The notes beneath the pieces are model-generated. The model was not told the DNA's origin and made no database searches. It worked only from the letters and a program-made list of their open reading frames with translations. Made by a program: the position numbers and the translations under genes. Below, piece by piece: positions 55,184-64,000 of a DNA stretch of 64,000 bases. Where the stretch lies: IMG/VR virus record IMGVR_UViG_3300044712_000336, positions 40,711 through 104,710 of that record; one strand, given 5' to 3'. Source of the DNA: a virus. Numbering within the stretch: position 1 is the stretch's first letter; every line of letters starts with the position of its first letter.

Positions 55184-58021
55184 TTAATATGTTACATTAT
55201 TAGCAAATTCATTACCAGCTACATTGATTATATCAGTATCACATAGATTATCAGTAACTATATTTCCTGTAACTGATCCAAGTACAATTGATGTAGATTT
55301 TCTAATTCCAGTAATTATATTATTATTACCATTCACTGCAATTGTAGTATGTTCACCACCTTCAATTTTTATAAATGTTGAATTTAATACTATTCCTGAT
55401 TCTTTTGAATCAATAAAGCAACCATTAGAACCAGAATCAAATGTAATAGTCTTGCTACCAGTAGTCTGTCCAATTTGGCAATTATAAAATTGACAATCAG
55501 CACCAGAAGGAATTATTAAACTTGAAGCAAAACTACAATTAACAAATTTTGCTTTTAATCCTGTTAAAGTCTGGGTAGTAGTTGATGCAAAATGTACATT
55601 AGTAAATTTAAAATATACAGATGTAGTATTATCATTATTATACTTAGATAAACTATTAAATGTAGAATTTGTAATAGATATATTATTTGTATCAGCTTCT
55701 GTAGGAACTGCATATTTTAAAATAGTAGAAGTTCCATTTACAGATTCAACTAATTTAAAAGAACTACCAACTACTATATATGTTAATCCACTAGCTTCAA
55801 TTTTGTGTGATTTACTAAAATCACAAGCATTATTTATAGATGGAAATGTACCAGAAAATATAGTATATCCTTCAAAAATCACTGGCGCACCACTAAGTTG
55901 ACTACCTATTATACAAGAAGCTCCACCACCAGCTAATTCACAATCTTTAAATGAAGATAATCTAAAATTAATATCAGCATTTGCACATGTCAATTTTGTA
56001 TCCTCAAATCTACATTGAAAGAAATTATGTATACTTACCCCAGTATCAGTAATTATACAATTTTTAAAAGTAGTATCACTTCCTGTACTAAATGATGTTG
56101 CTGTAAATGACTTTCCATTTTGTAAAGCTGTTGTAAATGTTATACCAAATACATAACTATTTAGTAATGAAGTACCTAATGAATAGTTTCCACATGTAAT
56201 AGTAATACCCTTATATGCTGCAATAATATTTAGATTTTGCCCTAATACTTGATCTTGTGTTAATGTTAGATTCGAAATTACAAGTAAATTTCTTTTACCA
56301 GCATCATAAGCAGCTTGTAAACTTGCATATTGTCCATTAGTACCAACAGTAACCCATCCAGATAAACTATTTTCAATTGGTGTAAAATCTTTTACTTTAT
56401 ATGCTCCAGATATAGAATCATAATATGGAAAATAATTATTTGTTAATCCAGTTTCATCAACACTTTTTGTTCCAATTCCACTTTTACTAATATTTACAAT
56501 GGTCTTATCATTTACAGAATCATCTGTAATTGTAAACTCATTACCATTTGAATTAACAAAATCTAATTTACTTCTATCTGTATATAGTGTACCATTTCCA
56601 AGTATTTTATGTCCAAATAATTGAATAGTTTTAATCTTTTCCCAAAAATACCTTAATTTCCTCGGTGTAATTATGTAAGTATCATTTATATTAGTAATTG
56701 TTGCATTAGTTGCAGCATCCTCAGCATTAGTTTGATCAGATAACTTAGCTATACCTTTTACCAATTCAGTAGCGTCTACTACAATTGATGGGTAATATAT
56801 ATCATTAATTCTACCTTTTACTGTTAAATTGTTTAAATCAGAATAACTAAAAGTACCTCTTATATGTGAACAATATATAGAAGTATTATCATTTGCTGTT
56901 AAATTAGTAATCTCACTATATCCACATTTTAACTTAGCACTTAAATTTAATGTTAAATTGTTTAATATCGTAGAATTGTTTAATACTATTGTTCCTTCAT
57001 TGGTAATATTTATAGTACCATAATGTCTTCTTATATTTACCGACATTGTTGAATCACCTGTACATGTCCAAGTACCATTAAATTCAGCATTAGGTGCAAA
57101 TATTTCTAAAGAATATGAATCTAAATCTATGGAAACATTTTCATTAAAATAAGATGAGTCTAAGCAAACTATTGAATACTCAGGATGTAATGTTTTTAAT
57201 TGTAAACTTTTAGTAAAAGTAGCCACTCTAGTGTTTAAACTATTTCCATTATCAGTATCATATCCACCTTTACCAACATATATTACATTTTCTGTATATA
57301 ATATATTTGTAGTATTATTATCTGTAACTAATGTATAGCCTAATATAAAATCATTTATTGGAATTGTAGGTTGTTCTGGACTTGCACTTTCATCCCCTTG
57401 ATATATACCTAATGTATTAGTTGAAGGAATTATTGTATAATAAACCAATCTACTTAAACCAGTAGATGAGTATAATCCTATATCATAACTACCACCAATT
57501 GTTATAGTCTTTAGTATATTATTATATAAATAATCAATACTAATTGGATTAAAAGTTGTATATAAATGATTGTTACTATTATTAAAAGTAGTAGTAATAT
57601 CAACAGAAGTAAGGATTTTATTAGAACTTGATACACTAGATAATATATCCTGTTTTATAGTAGAATATAATATTGCACTATTATTACCATTATTAATATA
57701 TAGTTTATCTGTACTGTTAATTGTATTAACTAATGGAAAACTATCAAAGTCAAATCCTAAATTTAACTCTTTAATAGCTAATTTTATATCATCTTCATTT
57801 ACACTAATAGGAATTGGTGCTGTCCAAAATCCATTTATACCTACCTTTTCTCTACGATATATATGTTTAGATACTAGTGTATTATTTACATAATGTGGTA
57901 ATGGAATATACTGATTTTCCCATAACCATTCTGATTCATATCCAGATGGATATTTACCATTTTGAAAATAAGATTTAGGTATATTACCATGAGACCATTG
58001 AACATATAATTTATTATCCAT
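55184..58021 (-). CDS. Tail or head fibre protein with beta-helix repeats (945 aa)
   Basis: Residues about 1-70 form the attachment end (KLYVQWSHGNIPKSYF, YIPLPHYVNNTLV). Two long regions (about 270-400 and 565-900) are series of short Asn/Ser/Thr-rich strands with repeated small residues, as in right-handed beta-helix fibres (SIVCLDSSYFNENVSIDL; TFKNCIITDTGVSIHNFFQC). Between them GIAKLSDQTNAEDAATNAT then YIITPRKLRYFWEKI matches the tail-fibre repeat (GxAxLxx..A.....VTPxxL). No catalytic pair for a depolymerase can be named. Probable receptor-binding fibre. Confidence 0.7.
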   Translation of the reverse strand: MDNKLYVQWSHGNIPKSYFQNGKYPSGYESEWLWENQYIPLPHYVNNTLVSKHIYRREKVGINGFWTAPIPISVNEDDIKLAIKELNLGFDFDSFPLVNTINSTDKLYINNGNNSAILYSTIKQDILSSVSSSNKILTSVDITTTFNNSNNHLYTTFNPISIDYLYNNILKTITIGGSYDIGLYSSTGLSRLVYYTIIPSTNTLGIYQGDESASPEQPTIPINDFILGYTLVTDNNTTNILYTENVIYVGKGGYDTDNGNSLNTRVATFTKSLQLKTLHPEYSIVCLDSSYFNENVSIDLDSYSLEIFAPNAEFNGTWTCTGDSTMSVNIRRHYGTINITNEGTIVLNNSTILNNLTLNLSAKLKCGYSEITNLTANDNTSIYCSHIRGTFSYSDLNNLTVKGRINDIYYPSIVVDATELVKGIAKLSDQTNAEDAATNATITNINDTYIITPRKLRYFWEKIKTIQLFGHKILGNGTLYTDRSKLDFVNSNGNEFTITDDSVNDKTIVNISKSGIGTKSVDETGLTNNYFPYYDSISGAYKVKDFTPIENSLSGWVTVGTNGQYASLQAAYDAGKRNLLVISNLTLTQDQVLGQNLNIIAAYKGITITCGNYSLGTSLLNSYVFGITFTTALQNGKSFTATSFSTGSDTTFKNCIITDTGVSIHNFFQCRFEDTKLTCANADINFRLSSFKDCELAGGGASCIIGSQLSGAPVIFEGYTIFSGTFPSINNACDFSKSHKIEASGLTYIVVGSSFKLVESVNGTSTILKYAVPTEADTNNISITNSTFNSLSKYNNDNTTSVYFKFTNVHFASTTTQTLTGLKAKFVNCSFASSLIIPSGADCQFYNCQIGQTTGSKTITFDSGSNGCFIDSKESGIVLNSTFIKIEGGEHTTIAVNGNNNIITGIRKSTSIVLGSVTGNIVTDNLCDTDIINVAGNEFANNVTY

Positions 58022-58375
58022 TTATTCTAGTTTTACTGATTGCCAACCATGTGAAGTTTTTAGTCTTAACTTTTCCATTATTGGATTATAATATATAACA
58101 CCATTTTTAGTAATATCATTCTCATTCAATACTGATGTTATATTTATAGGATGTTTTAATTCATAAACTTCATCTATTGTCATTATATTTTCTATTATGG
58201 TTTTATTTATATCAGGAATCATCTCAACTACATGTTGTAAATCATCTTTAGTTATATTATCAACATTTGTTGATTTATTAATATTAGATAGTAAAAAGGC
58301 TAGTAATTCACTAGCCCTTATTTCTGTACTATCTAATGGATTATTTTTCTTTTTTATTAAAATAATATCATCCAT
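58022..58375 (-). CDS. Hypothetical fibre-associated protein (117 aa)
   Basis: Not recognised. N-terminal helical part (ELLAFLLSNINKSTN) and a short C-terminal beta part GVIYYNPIMEKLRLKTSHGW that resembles the strand-turn found at fibre ends. It lies between two fibre genes with 0-2 base spacing. A fibre adaptor or chaperone is likely. Confidence 0.5.
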   Translation of the reverse strand: MDDIILIKKKNNPLDSTEIRASELLAFLLSNINKSTNVDNITKDDLQHVVEMIPDINKTIIENIMTIDEVYELKHPINITSVLNENDITKNGVIYYNPIMEKLRLKTSHGWQSVKLE

Positions 58376-58377
58376 AA

Positions 58378-60180
58378 TTATATTGCTATTGTAAACAAGT
58401 TACCATTTTGATCTATATTCAGTTTAAACCAAGATGTTCCATTATTAGGTGTAATTTGTATTCCTGCATTTCCACCAGTAGATACAATTTTTATATTACC
58501 ATAAATAGTATCTTTAGATAATTTTGAATTATCTGCTGTATCTATATATGATTTAATTCCACTAGAAGTATTCAATGGACTTCCAGTATCAGCAGTAACA
58601 AATGTTCCAGATAAATCATCAGGGACAGCTAAATCAAGTTTTAATTGATTATAATCAATATTAAGATTATATGTTATTGTTCCAATACTATCTACTGTAG
58701 ATAACCAAATAGAATGACTAGGGTTAGCGGTAGTACTGTTACTAGCATTTAATATTAAATTACCATTCTTTGAATTAACTGTTTTAACAAATGATGAAGG
58801 AATTACAGCATATAATGCTCCATTAACATCTTGTTTAATTGTATTCTGATCACATACTGTTGAATGTAAATGTTTTGGTTTAATACCAGCTAACGCTAAT
58901 TTAACCCCATTCACATCTTTATCTATTCCTTCACTAGTATTAACTTTAACTTCAAGTTTTTGGCTCTCAATAATAGTACTATTTCCAGTATTGATTTTTA
59001 AGTGTTTACTAATAGTACTTCCACCATCATCAGTATCTTCTGTAACTAATCCACCGTTCAATGAAGATGATATTAAGTTTTCTGTTTTAACATACAACTT
59101 ATTAGCATTAACACCTATTCCATCATCATTGATATCGGAGCATTTAACTTGTAAATTATTACTACCATCATCTTGTATTCCTGTTCCTACAATATCAGAT
59201 ACATGTACTTCTATCTCTGTCCCTGTATGAGTTAATCCATCACCAATAGAGGAAACATTTATCTTTTCAGCAGTAACACTGTCGTCAATAATTTCAAGTT
59301 TACCAGATTTAAGACCTATTGTTGAAGTACCAGTAATTGTCCCTGTATTGGTAAAACTATCCATATATCCAATATGATTACTACCAGATGCTTCCTGCAA
59401 CATGTGGTCATTAACTGTAATATTAATGAACTTAACCCACATTCCATCAGCATATGTAAATATATAACCTTTAGTATCATCACCATTTGAGGATGCTTGT
59501 ACTATATTTACACCTTTAACTGTAAAAGCACCTGTTCCACTATTAGATGTTGCACCAAAATACATACAATATGTTCCAGCATGTGTAGCACTTACATAAG
59601 CTGTCCAAGTATTACCATCTAAACTAAAATATGTTCCTATATCTTCAATATCATTTAATCTATGATTACCTAATGATAAGTATGTAGATATTCCTGTAGT
59701 AGTTGTAGTTGTTAAACCATTGCAACATCCACCAGTAACAACGGTAGTTGGTGTAATTGGTTTAGTATCAAATGCACCTAATGCAGATATACATAATCCT
59801 TTTCCTTCAACACCTTGTAAACCTTGTAAACCTCTTAATTCATCTTTAAGGATTAAATTATTCCAAGTAGTTTCACCAATATATCGCCATGTAATATACT
59901 CATCATTTTGTGAAAATTCTATATTCTTACCATCTTGTGCTACAATATATTCAGCCATTCCCCAAGTTGTACTACCTGCTAACATAGTACGTCTATATTT
60001 ATGTCCTGGAAGTGTCCCTAAACCAGTTATACTATTAGCATGTTCTATTGGAATGAATGGTGGATCTTCCCAATCACTTATTCCATTATGTGAGTATTGT
60101 ACCCTTTCTATTAGAAAAGTAGTACCATCAACAAGTATTACAAACCCATTATTAGTGTAAATTTGATTTTCCGTAGTCAT
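58378..60180 (-). CDS. Fibre protein with short collagen-like segment (600 aa)
   Basis: Three parts: an N-terminal attachment part (1-115) with GLGTLPGHKYRRTML and WGMAEYIVA; a short Gly-X-Y run GLQGLQGVEGKG at about 117-128; and a long beta part with repeating units containing Asp/Gly/Asn turns (SVTAEKINVSSIGDGLTHTG, INDDGIGVNANKLYVKTE). Typical for trimeric phage head or tail fibres. A CC pair in TGGCCNG and Thr-rich TTTTTTG follow. Next to the 945-residue fibre and just after the terminator of the capsid candidate unit. Confidence 0.65.
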   Translation of the reverse strand: MTTENQIYTNNGFVILVDGTTFLIERVQYSHNGISDWEDPPFIPIEHANSITGLGTLPGHKYRRTMLAGSTTWGMAEYIVAQDGKNIEFSQNDEYITWRYIGETTWNNLILKDELRGLQGLQGVEGKGLCISALGAFDTKPITPTTVVTGGCCNGLTTTTTTGISTYLSLGNHRLNDIEDIGTYFSLDGNTWTAYVSATHAGTYCMYFGATSNSGTGAFTVKGVNIVQASSNGDDTKGYIFTYADGMWVKFINITVNDHMLQEASGSNHIGYMDSFTNTGTITGTSTIGLKSGKLEIIDDSVTAEKINVSSIGDGLTHTGTEIEVHVSDIVGTGIQDDGSNNLQVKCSDINDDGIGVNANKLYVKTENLISSSLNGGLVTEDTDDGGSTISKHLKINTGNSTIIESQKLEVKVNTSEGIDKDVNGVKLALAGIKPKHLHSTVCDQNTIKQDVNGALYAVIPSSFVKTVNSKNGNLILNASNSTTANPSHSIWLSTVDSIGTITYNLNIDYNQLKLDLAVPDDLSGTFVTADTGSPLNTSSGIKSYIDTADNSKLSKDTIYGNIKIVSTGGNAGIQITPNNGTSWFKLNIDQNGNLFTIAI

Positions 60181-60730
60181 TTTGTATAATTATTAATATT
60201 TGATTTAATTTAGTAATAGTGTTATTTATCTCAATATCATTAGGTTCTTGTGCTAACGAGTATATATTATTAAGTAATACTATACAATTAAGAATTAATT
60301 CTTGATTAGTTTTAGTAGTTTCAGATTTATAAGTTACTGTATATTTTTGAACATCAAATTCAGTACATGTGTCTTTAAGTAATTGTTCAACTTGGTTCTT
60401 AATGTTGGAAAACTTTACTACTTTTTTTTCCTTTATATAGTTATTATTTATATTAACTTGTATAGTATATACCCCATCTTCGAATGTACTTCCTGAAGGC
60501 ATACCTAGTATTTCTGGTGTAAATTCATAAAGAGTTCTATCTTTCTTATATAATAAGATATATGAATTAACATCAAAGTTGTATGTTCCACCATTAGGTA
60601 TTTTATCCGATGTGATGGAAATAGTCATTGAATGTATAATATCAGGTGTTTCTTTTGGATTTGGTATTGTAGTATCAACTACTTTAAGTGTATACTCATT
60701 CCAAAACCAAGGCATAAAATTTAATATCAT
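60152..60730 (-). CDS. Hypothetical virion protein (192 aa)
   Basis: Not recognised. Beta-rich first half (MTISITSDKIPNGGTYNFDV, FEDGVYTIQVNI) like an immunoglobulin-type domain, then a helical second half. The first gene after the strong leftward terminator; 29-base overlap with the next fibre gene. May be a head decoration or fibre-anchor protein. Confidence 0.5.
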   Translation of the reverse strand: MILNFMPWFWNEYTLKVVDTTIPNPKETPDIIHSMTISITSDKIPNGGTYNFDVNSYILLYKKDRTLYEFTPEILGMPSGSTFEDGVYTIQVNINNNYIKEKKVVKFSNIKNQVEQLLKDTCTEFDVQKYTVTYKSETTKTNQELILNCIVLLNNIYSLAQEPNDIEINNTITKLNQILIIIQNDYGKSNLH

Positions 60731-60743
60731 TTTAGTATGTATT

Positions 60744-60794
60744 AATAAAAAAACGGATAGTATATGTACTATTAATACATAATACTATCCGTTT
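60744..60794 (-). terminator. Strong terminator after the capsid-candidate gene
   Basis: 13-pair stem AAACGGATAGTAT (60751-60763) with ATACTATCCGTTT (60782-60794); on the leftward strand the stem ends in CCG plus seven T (60753-60747). Placed 14 bases after the stop of the 476-residue gene, so most transcripts of that abundant protein end here. Confidence 0.85.
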
Positions 60795-60808
60795 AACAAC
60801 ATTAAAAA

Positions 60809-62239
60809 TTAATAAGTCGTAATTGCACTAGTTTGTGCTGCTTTATATGAAGTTAGCAGTTTATCCAATGTAGGAATAAATCCATAAGTTGCAGCAGTTG
60901 CTACTGTTTCAGTAATTGCAGCAGAGGATGTATTATATGATACTGGAATAGCAATCATAATACTACCACTATCATTTACATTTGCAGTAGGATTGTCTGT
61001 AAACGGATTCTTCCAACCTAAAGTCAATAGTGAATAAGTACAAGTTTTACCATTAAGGTCAGATACAAATGAACGATAACGTTCACGATCTACTGATAGT
61101 AAGTAACCTTTCTCATTTGACCATGCCCCCATATAATCCCATTCTAACCATCTTACTTCACCAGCAGTACCAACGCCACGATAAGCTTTAATATCACTAA
61201 TAGCAGTATTAGCAGCAACTACATTAGTAGTAGTAGTTGTTACACCTTTAGTTTCAAATGCTACTGAAGGAATACCATAATCACGAATATCACCATTAAT
61301 ATACTCATTGTAAGATACTTTGAACAATACCTTACGATAAGGCCACAATGATGGTTCTGGTGTTAATACCTTACCTGTAATTTTAATACCATATTTAAAA
61401 CTATCTGCAAAAGTAAAAGTTTTAATAGCAGCAGCGGCAGCATCATCCCCTTGATATGGAATATGTAATTTAATTGTAGTACCAGAAATACCAACAATTT
61501 TATATAGTCCATTACCTACTTTAATAACTTTATTAAGAGTTAATCCAGTAGCATCAGTAACTGTAATATATTCTGATTCATTATATACAGCAGCAGTTGC
61601 ACTACCTGTTCCAGCATTATCTGTAATTAATTCAAATTTAAGTGCTGGTTGGAATACACGATAACCAGTTACACCTTTAGTAAAGATCTTATATAACTGA
61701 TCTAACAATTCAATACCAAGATCACGTTGATCTGTTGCAGCAGTACCAGTTGAACCAAAAGTTGATGGTGCTTTCCACAATGCAGATTCAGGACGATCTA
61801 CTGCTTGATATGCGTCATTATCTTCACGCCATAATGTGAGTTTATAAGTTACATCTGGTTCTAATACAGTAGTAAGAGTTCCATCTGTTCCATTATATCC
61901 AATATAAGTTAATTGTTCTAATGCAGGACGATATGCTAAACCAAGATAAGTTTCTACTTTATCTACTGGAATATCTGCTGAGTGATATACTGTATCACCT
62001 TGCCTACATCTAATATTAAACTTTTTAGGTGGATTTGGATGACTATCTAATCCATAAGGGTTAGTACTAGAATTATAACTACCTGCATTATATACATGCC
62101 CATTAGTATCTGTTACTACTATCTGACCATCCTGAATGTAATCAGCACCTCTAGGATTAAAGATTTGAGATCCAGTTGCAGAAGCTGGTGCAGTAATACC
62201 AGACTTTTGAACATACACAAAATTGTTAAGTGTGTTCAT
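60809..62239 (-). CDS. Major virion structural protein, capsid candidate (476 aa)
   Basis: Beta-rich protein. Starts MNTLNNFVYVQKSGITAPAS; KKFNIRCRQGDTVYHSADIP and YRPALEQLTYIGYNGTDGTL follow. An inserted small beta domain lies at about 215-280 (TATAAVYNESEYITV through TIKLHIPYQG). A later EVRWLEWDYMGAWSNEKGYL and an Ala/Thr-rich end follow. Codons are unlike the neighbours (CGT for Arg, GCA, GTT), and a strong terminator sits right behind, both signs of very high expression. This fits a major capsid protein, which has an inserted Ig-like domain in crAss-like phages. The EW-rich phrase also resembles abundant tube or sheath-like structural proteins, so capsid is not proven. Confidence 0.55.
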   Translation of the reverse strand: MNTLNNFVYVQKSGITAPASATGSQIFNPRGADYIQDGQIVVTDTNGHVYNAGSYNSSTNPYGLDSHPNPPKKFNIRCRQGDTVYHSADIPVDKVETYLGLAYRPALEQLTYIGYNGTDGTLTTVLEPDVTYKLTLWREDNDAYQAVDRPESALWKAPSTFGSTGTAATDQRDLGIELLDQLYKIFTKGVTGYRVFQPALKFELITDNAGTGSATAAVYNESEYITVTDATGLTLNKVIKVGNGLYKIVGISGTTIKLHIPYQGDDAAAAAIKTFTFADSFKYGIKITGKVLTPEPSLWPYRKVLFKVSYNEYINGDIRDYGIPSVAFETKGVTTTTTNVVAANTAISDIKAYRGVGTAGEVRWLEWDYMGAWSNEKGYLLSVDRERYRSFVSDLNGKTCTYSLLTLGWKNPFTDNPTANVNDSGSIMIAIPVSYNTSSAAITETVATAATYGFIPTLDKLLTSYKAAQTSAITTY

Positions 62240-62257
62240 AATTTATTGAAAATTTTA

Positions 62258-62533
62258 TTAGTTTACTTTTTTCTTAGAGTTTACTTTAGATTTACCCAAA
62301 GGGTTACTCTCTTGTAGTATATTATCAGTATTAAGTTCTATGTTATCTTCCAATAAAGGAATATTAATACTATCTATCTGTTTTTTATAATCTTCAAGTT
62401 TTTTCTTTAAGTCAAGGATTAACCTTCTATTTTCCTTTACATACTGTTCAATAAATACTAAATCTTCATTAGTAATAATATAAGCATGTTTAGATTTAGG
62501 CTTACTTACTGAAGGAATAAGTTGTTCTTCCAT
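62258..62533 (-). CDS. Small coiled-coil protein, scaffold-like (91 aa)
   Basis: Not recognised. Charged helix in the middle (QYVKENRRLILDLKKKLEDY) and basic end KSKVNSKKKVN. It lies directly before the capsid candidate, a usual place for a scaffolding or capsid-assembly factor. Role inferred from position only. Confidence 0.5.
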   Translation of the reverse strand: MEEQLIPSVSKPKSKHAYIITNEDLVFIEQYVKENRRLILDLKKKLEDYKKQIDSINIPLLEDNIELNTDNILQESNPLGKSKVNSKKKVN

Positions 62534-63498
62534 TACTCATTAGTTTTAGCTTCAACTTGTGCTATCTGGTACTTTTGTTGTGTTGGTATCAAACTAGCTA
62601 TTGCAATTCTAGCTGCAATTTGTACAATCTCACTATGTACTGATGGATGTAAATCACAATCTACTTGATTAGATGGTAATGTATAATCTATTAATACTTC
62701 TGCTGGTTTCTTAACATAATATACATTATATTTTTCTATATCAAATCCTTTCGGTGGAATCAATTGTAATATCCTTGATTGAGTACCATCAAACTTATAT
62801 TCTGGTGTAAGTAATGTTTGTGAAGGATTAGTTCTACTATTTGCTGAACTTCTAAACTCTACAGTATTACGACCTGAAGTTACTACTGGTAATGGTAAAG
62901 AGCTTCCAAATTCAGTACACCATACTAAATCAGTATAAGGTGTACGATAAGAGTTCCATATCATCTCATTATATTCTTCATGTTTTATATGTTTAACAGT
63001 AACGTTATTACGCCAAACTTTATTAATATCAGAACCAATACTAATATCACAATTCTGTGATACTATAAATAGTACTTCATCAGGTAATTCTAATAATACA
63101 CCATACTTAGCATCTTCTGCATCAGTTAATATAGCTGTATCATAATCACCACCTGGAACTGAATTACTAAGTTCTGTATCTAAATCATTAGTACGTAATG
63201 CACCATTTACATAAGTTCCTCTAACAAAATCACCATAAGTAGTATTACTTACTACTCTTTTCTTCATATATACACCAGTTCTATTTGCGAATAATGGTGC
63301 AATATCAAGTATTCTTTTGTTAGAATCTTCTATTCCTTCACCTCGAATATTACGATTATTAAATACTCTTGTATTAACAAACTCGGTAATTGCCATGTTA
63401 ATAAATAATGATAATTCCCGAGAGTTTAATACCTTATTAGTTATACCACCAGATTCAAGTAAGACTTTAACAGCATCGCCCATTTGGTTAGCTCGCAT
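62533..63498 (-). CDS. Conserved virion protein, connector-like (321 aa)
   Basis: Starts MRANQMGDAVKVLLESGGITNKVL, a helical opening, then LNSRELSLFINMAITEF. Middle is beta-rich with LPDEVLFIVSQNCDI and RNTVEFRSSANSRTNP. End is LHPSVHSEIVQIAARIAIAS then QKYQIAQVEAKTNE, a helix pair common at the end of phage connector/ring proteins. No name can be given safely; a neck or head-completion role is the best guess. Overlaps the next gene by one base. Confidence 0.5.
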   Translation of the reverse strand: MRANQMGDAVKVLLESGGITNKVLNSRELSLFINMAITEFVNTRVFNNRNIRGEGIEDSNKRILDIAPLFANRTGVYMKKRVVSNTTYGDFVRGTYVNGALRTNDLDTELSNSVPGGDYDTAILTDAEDAKYGVLLELPDEVLFIVSQNCDISIGSDINKVWRNNVTVKHIKHEEYNEMIWNSYRTPYTDLVWCTEFGSSLPLPVVTSGRNTVEFRSSANSRTNPSQTLLTPEYKFDGTQSRILQLIPPKGFDIEKYNVYYVKKPAEVLIDYTLPSNQVDCDLHPSVHSEIVQIAARIAIASLIPTQQKYQIAQVEAKTNE

Positions 63499-63505
63499 AA
63501 TCTAC

Positions 63506-64000
63506 TTATTTTAATTGTGCGTTAATTTGTTCTTTTATTCTTTCTCGTAATGCTTTACTATCTGGATTAAGTAAATATGTAACTACTTCTTGATATGATT
63601 TACCTATAGTTTCATTAGTTGCTAGTTTAAACTCACCTAAATTACTATAATATTTAATCTCACCAATTTCCATTGCTTCTTGAATGAATACCATAGTTTC
63701 ATACCAAGCTTTATCTTCTTTACGTTTAATAACTAAGTCATGGAATTTATGAATAGTAGTCCTATCTTTAATTAACTCTTTCAAGAAGTTATATAATACT
63801 TCACGTTTAGTATCACGAGGAATATGTCTTCCTTTATTATAAAGGATATTGAATACTTTATATAAGTTATATAAAGGTGCTTTCTTTTCTTTCAATTCGA
63901 ATAATACTTCTAAACATTCATCTTCAACTTTATTTTTATCAGTTTCAGCTTGTGTAGTGTATTCTTCATCATCAATATAGAATATTTGATCTGCTGTGTA
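63506..64000 (-). CDS. Hypothetical protein, 5' end outside the window
   Basis: The frame stays open to the right edge with an acidic lead-in (YIDDEEYTTQAETDKNKVED), so the TTG at 63895 is not the true start and at least 164 residues are visible. Helical and basic/acidic mixed: LYKVFNILYNKGRHIPRDTK, then DKAWYETMVFIQEAMEIGEI, and an end LRERIKEQINAQLK. Not recognised. First visible gene of the leftward virion block; portal and terminase probably lie beyond it. Confidence 0.6.
   Translation of the reverse strand, partial: YTADQIFYIDDEEYTTQAETDKNKVEDECLEVLFELKEKKAPLYNLYKVFNILYNKGRHIPRDTKREVLYNFLKELIKDRTTIHKFHDLVIKRKEDKAWYETMVFIQEAMEIGEIKYYSNLGEFKLATNETIGKSYQEVVTYLLNPDSKALRERIKEQINAQLK

Noticed and set aside
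55184-58021. Polysaccharide depolymerase call for the beta-helix fibre
   Set aside because: Beta-helix strands are visible but no catalytic Asp/Glu pair or lyase motif can be identified by eye.
27783-63000. Frequent AATGTAGGAAT and TGAAGGAAT strings on the + strand as a dispersed repeat
   Set aside because: They are the complement of common codon pairs (Ile-Pro-Thr-Leu, Ile-Pro-Ser) in the leftward genes and always stay in frame; no independent element is needed.
1-64000. Possible stop-codon reassignment (TAG to Gln or TGA to Trp), known in some crAss-like phages
   Set aside because: TAA, TAG (for example at 6054-6056 and 8301-8303) and TGA (for example at 17330-17332 and 13976-13978) all end genes cleanly, and the longest genes run open without any recoding.
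1-64000. CRISPR arrays, insertion sequences, attachment sites, integrase or phage repressor
   Set aside because: No spaced direct repeats, transposase, recombinase catalytic motif or CI-type protein was found on either strand.

Overview
The window reads as part of the genome of a lytic, tailed, crAss-like phage (Crassvirales or a close relative) that infects an anaerobic gut bacterium of the Bacteroidota. The DNA is strongly AT-rich and the genes are packed, with many start/stop overlaps. Two intergenic sites match the Bacteroides housekeeping promoter (TTTG, 19-20 bases, TAnnTTTG). The right part carries the crAss-type virion set: a giant virion RNA polymerase polypeptide, large cargo-type proteins, a P22 gp10-like tail stabilisation (muzzle) protein, connector proteins and fibres. 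TAA, TAG and TGA all end genes, so the standard bacterial code is used. I see no integrase, repressor, tRNA, CRISPR array or insertion sequence. No gene-free stretch exceeds 300 bases.

Layout. Bases 1-23275 hold about 50 rightward genes for replication, nucleotide metabolism and host interaction. In order they include the end of a DnaB-like helicase, an AAA+ ATPase, three tandem paralogues with an ETNSSSTHS motif next to a radical SAM enzyme and a P-loop NTPase, two abundant acidic-tailed proteins (one a candidate SSB), and a DUF2829/Tad2-type anti-Thoeris candidate. Further right come a DnaG-type primase, a pyruvoyl-dependent arginine decarboxylase, a possible primase-fold protein, DUF932-like and GP88-like proteins, a 5'-3' exonuclease, a ThyX-like protein, a VWA protein, a dUTPase and a Thg1-like protein. 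Many tiny Cys-rich or membrane proteins sit between them. Five of these small genes, and several corrected starts, are given here.

The two transcription blocks converge at about 23.3-23.45 kb on a strong terminator hairpin and a palindrome. Bases 23461-64000 hold leftward virion genes. Read in transcription order (right to left) they are: a protein cut by the window edge, a connector-like protein, a small coiled-coil protein, a highly expressed structural protein (capsid candidate) with its own terminator, fibre and decoration genes, connector/ring proteins, the muzzle protein, two cargo-type proteins, a 5116-residue protein with SF1 helicase, HExxH and RNA polymerase DxDxD signatures, and a 1417-residue protein with a RecB-like nuclease signature.

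How they work together (inference from relatives): the giant polymerase and its partners are carried in the virion, enter the cell with the DNA and transcribe the first phage genes. The rightward block then copies the DNA, adjusts nucleotide, polyamine and perhaps tRNA pools, and blocks defence. The leftward block builds new virions. DNA polymerase, terminase, portal and lysis genes were not recognised and probably lie outside the window.
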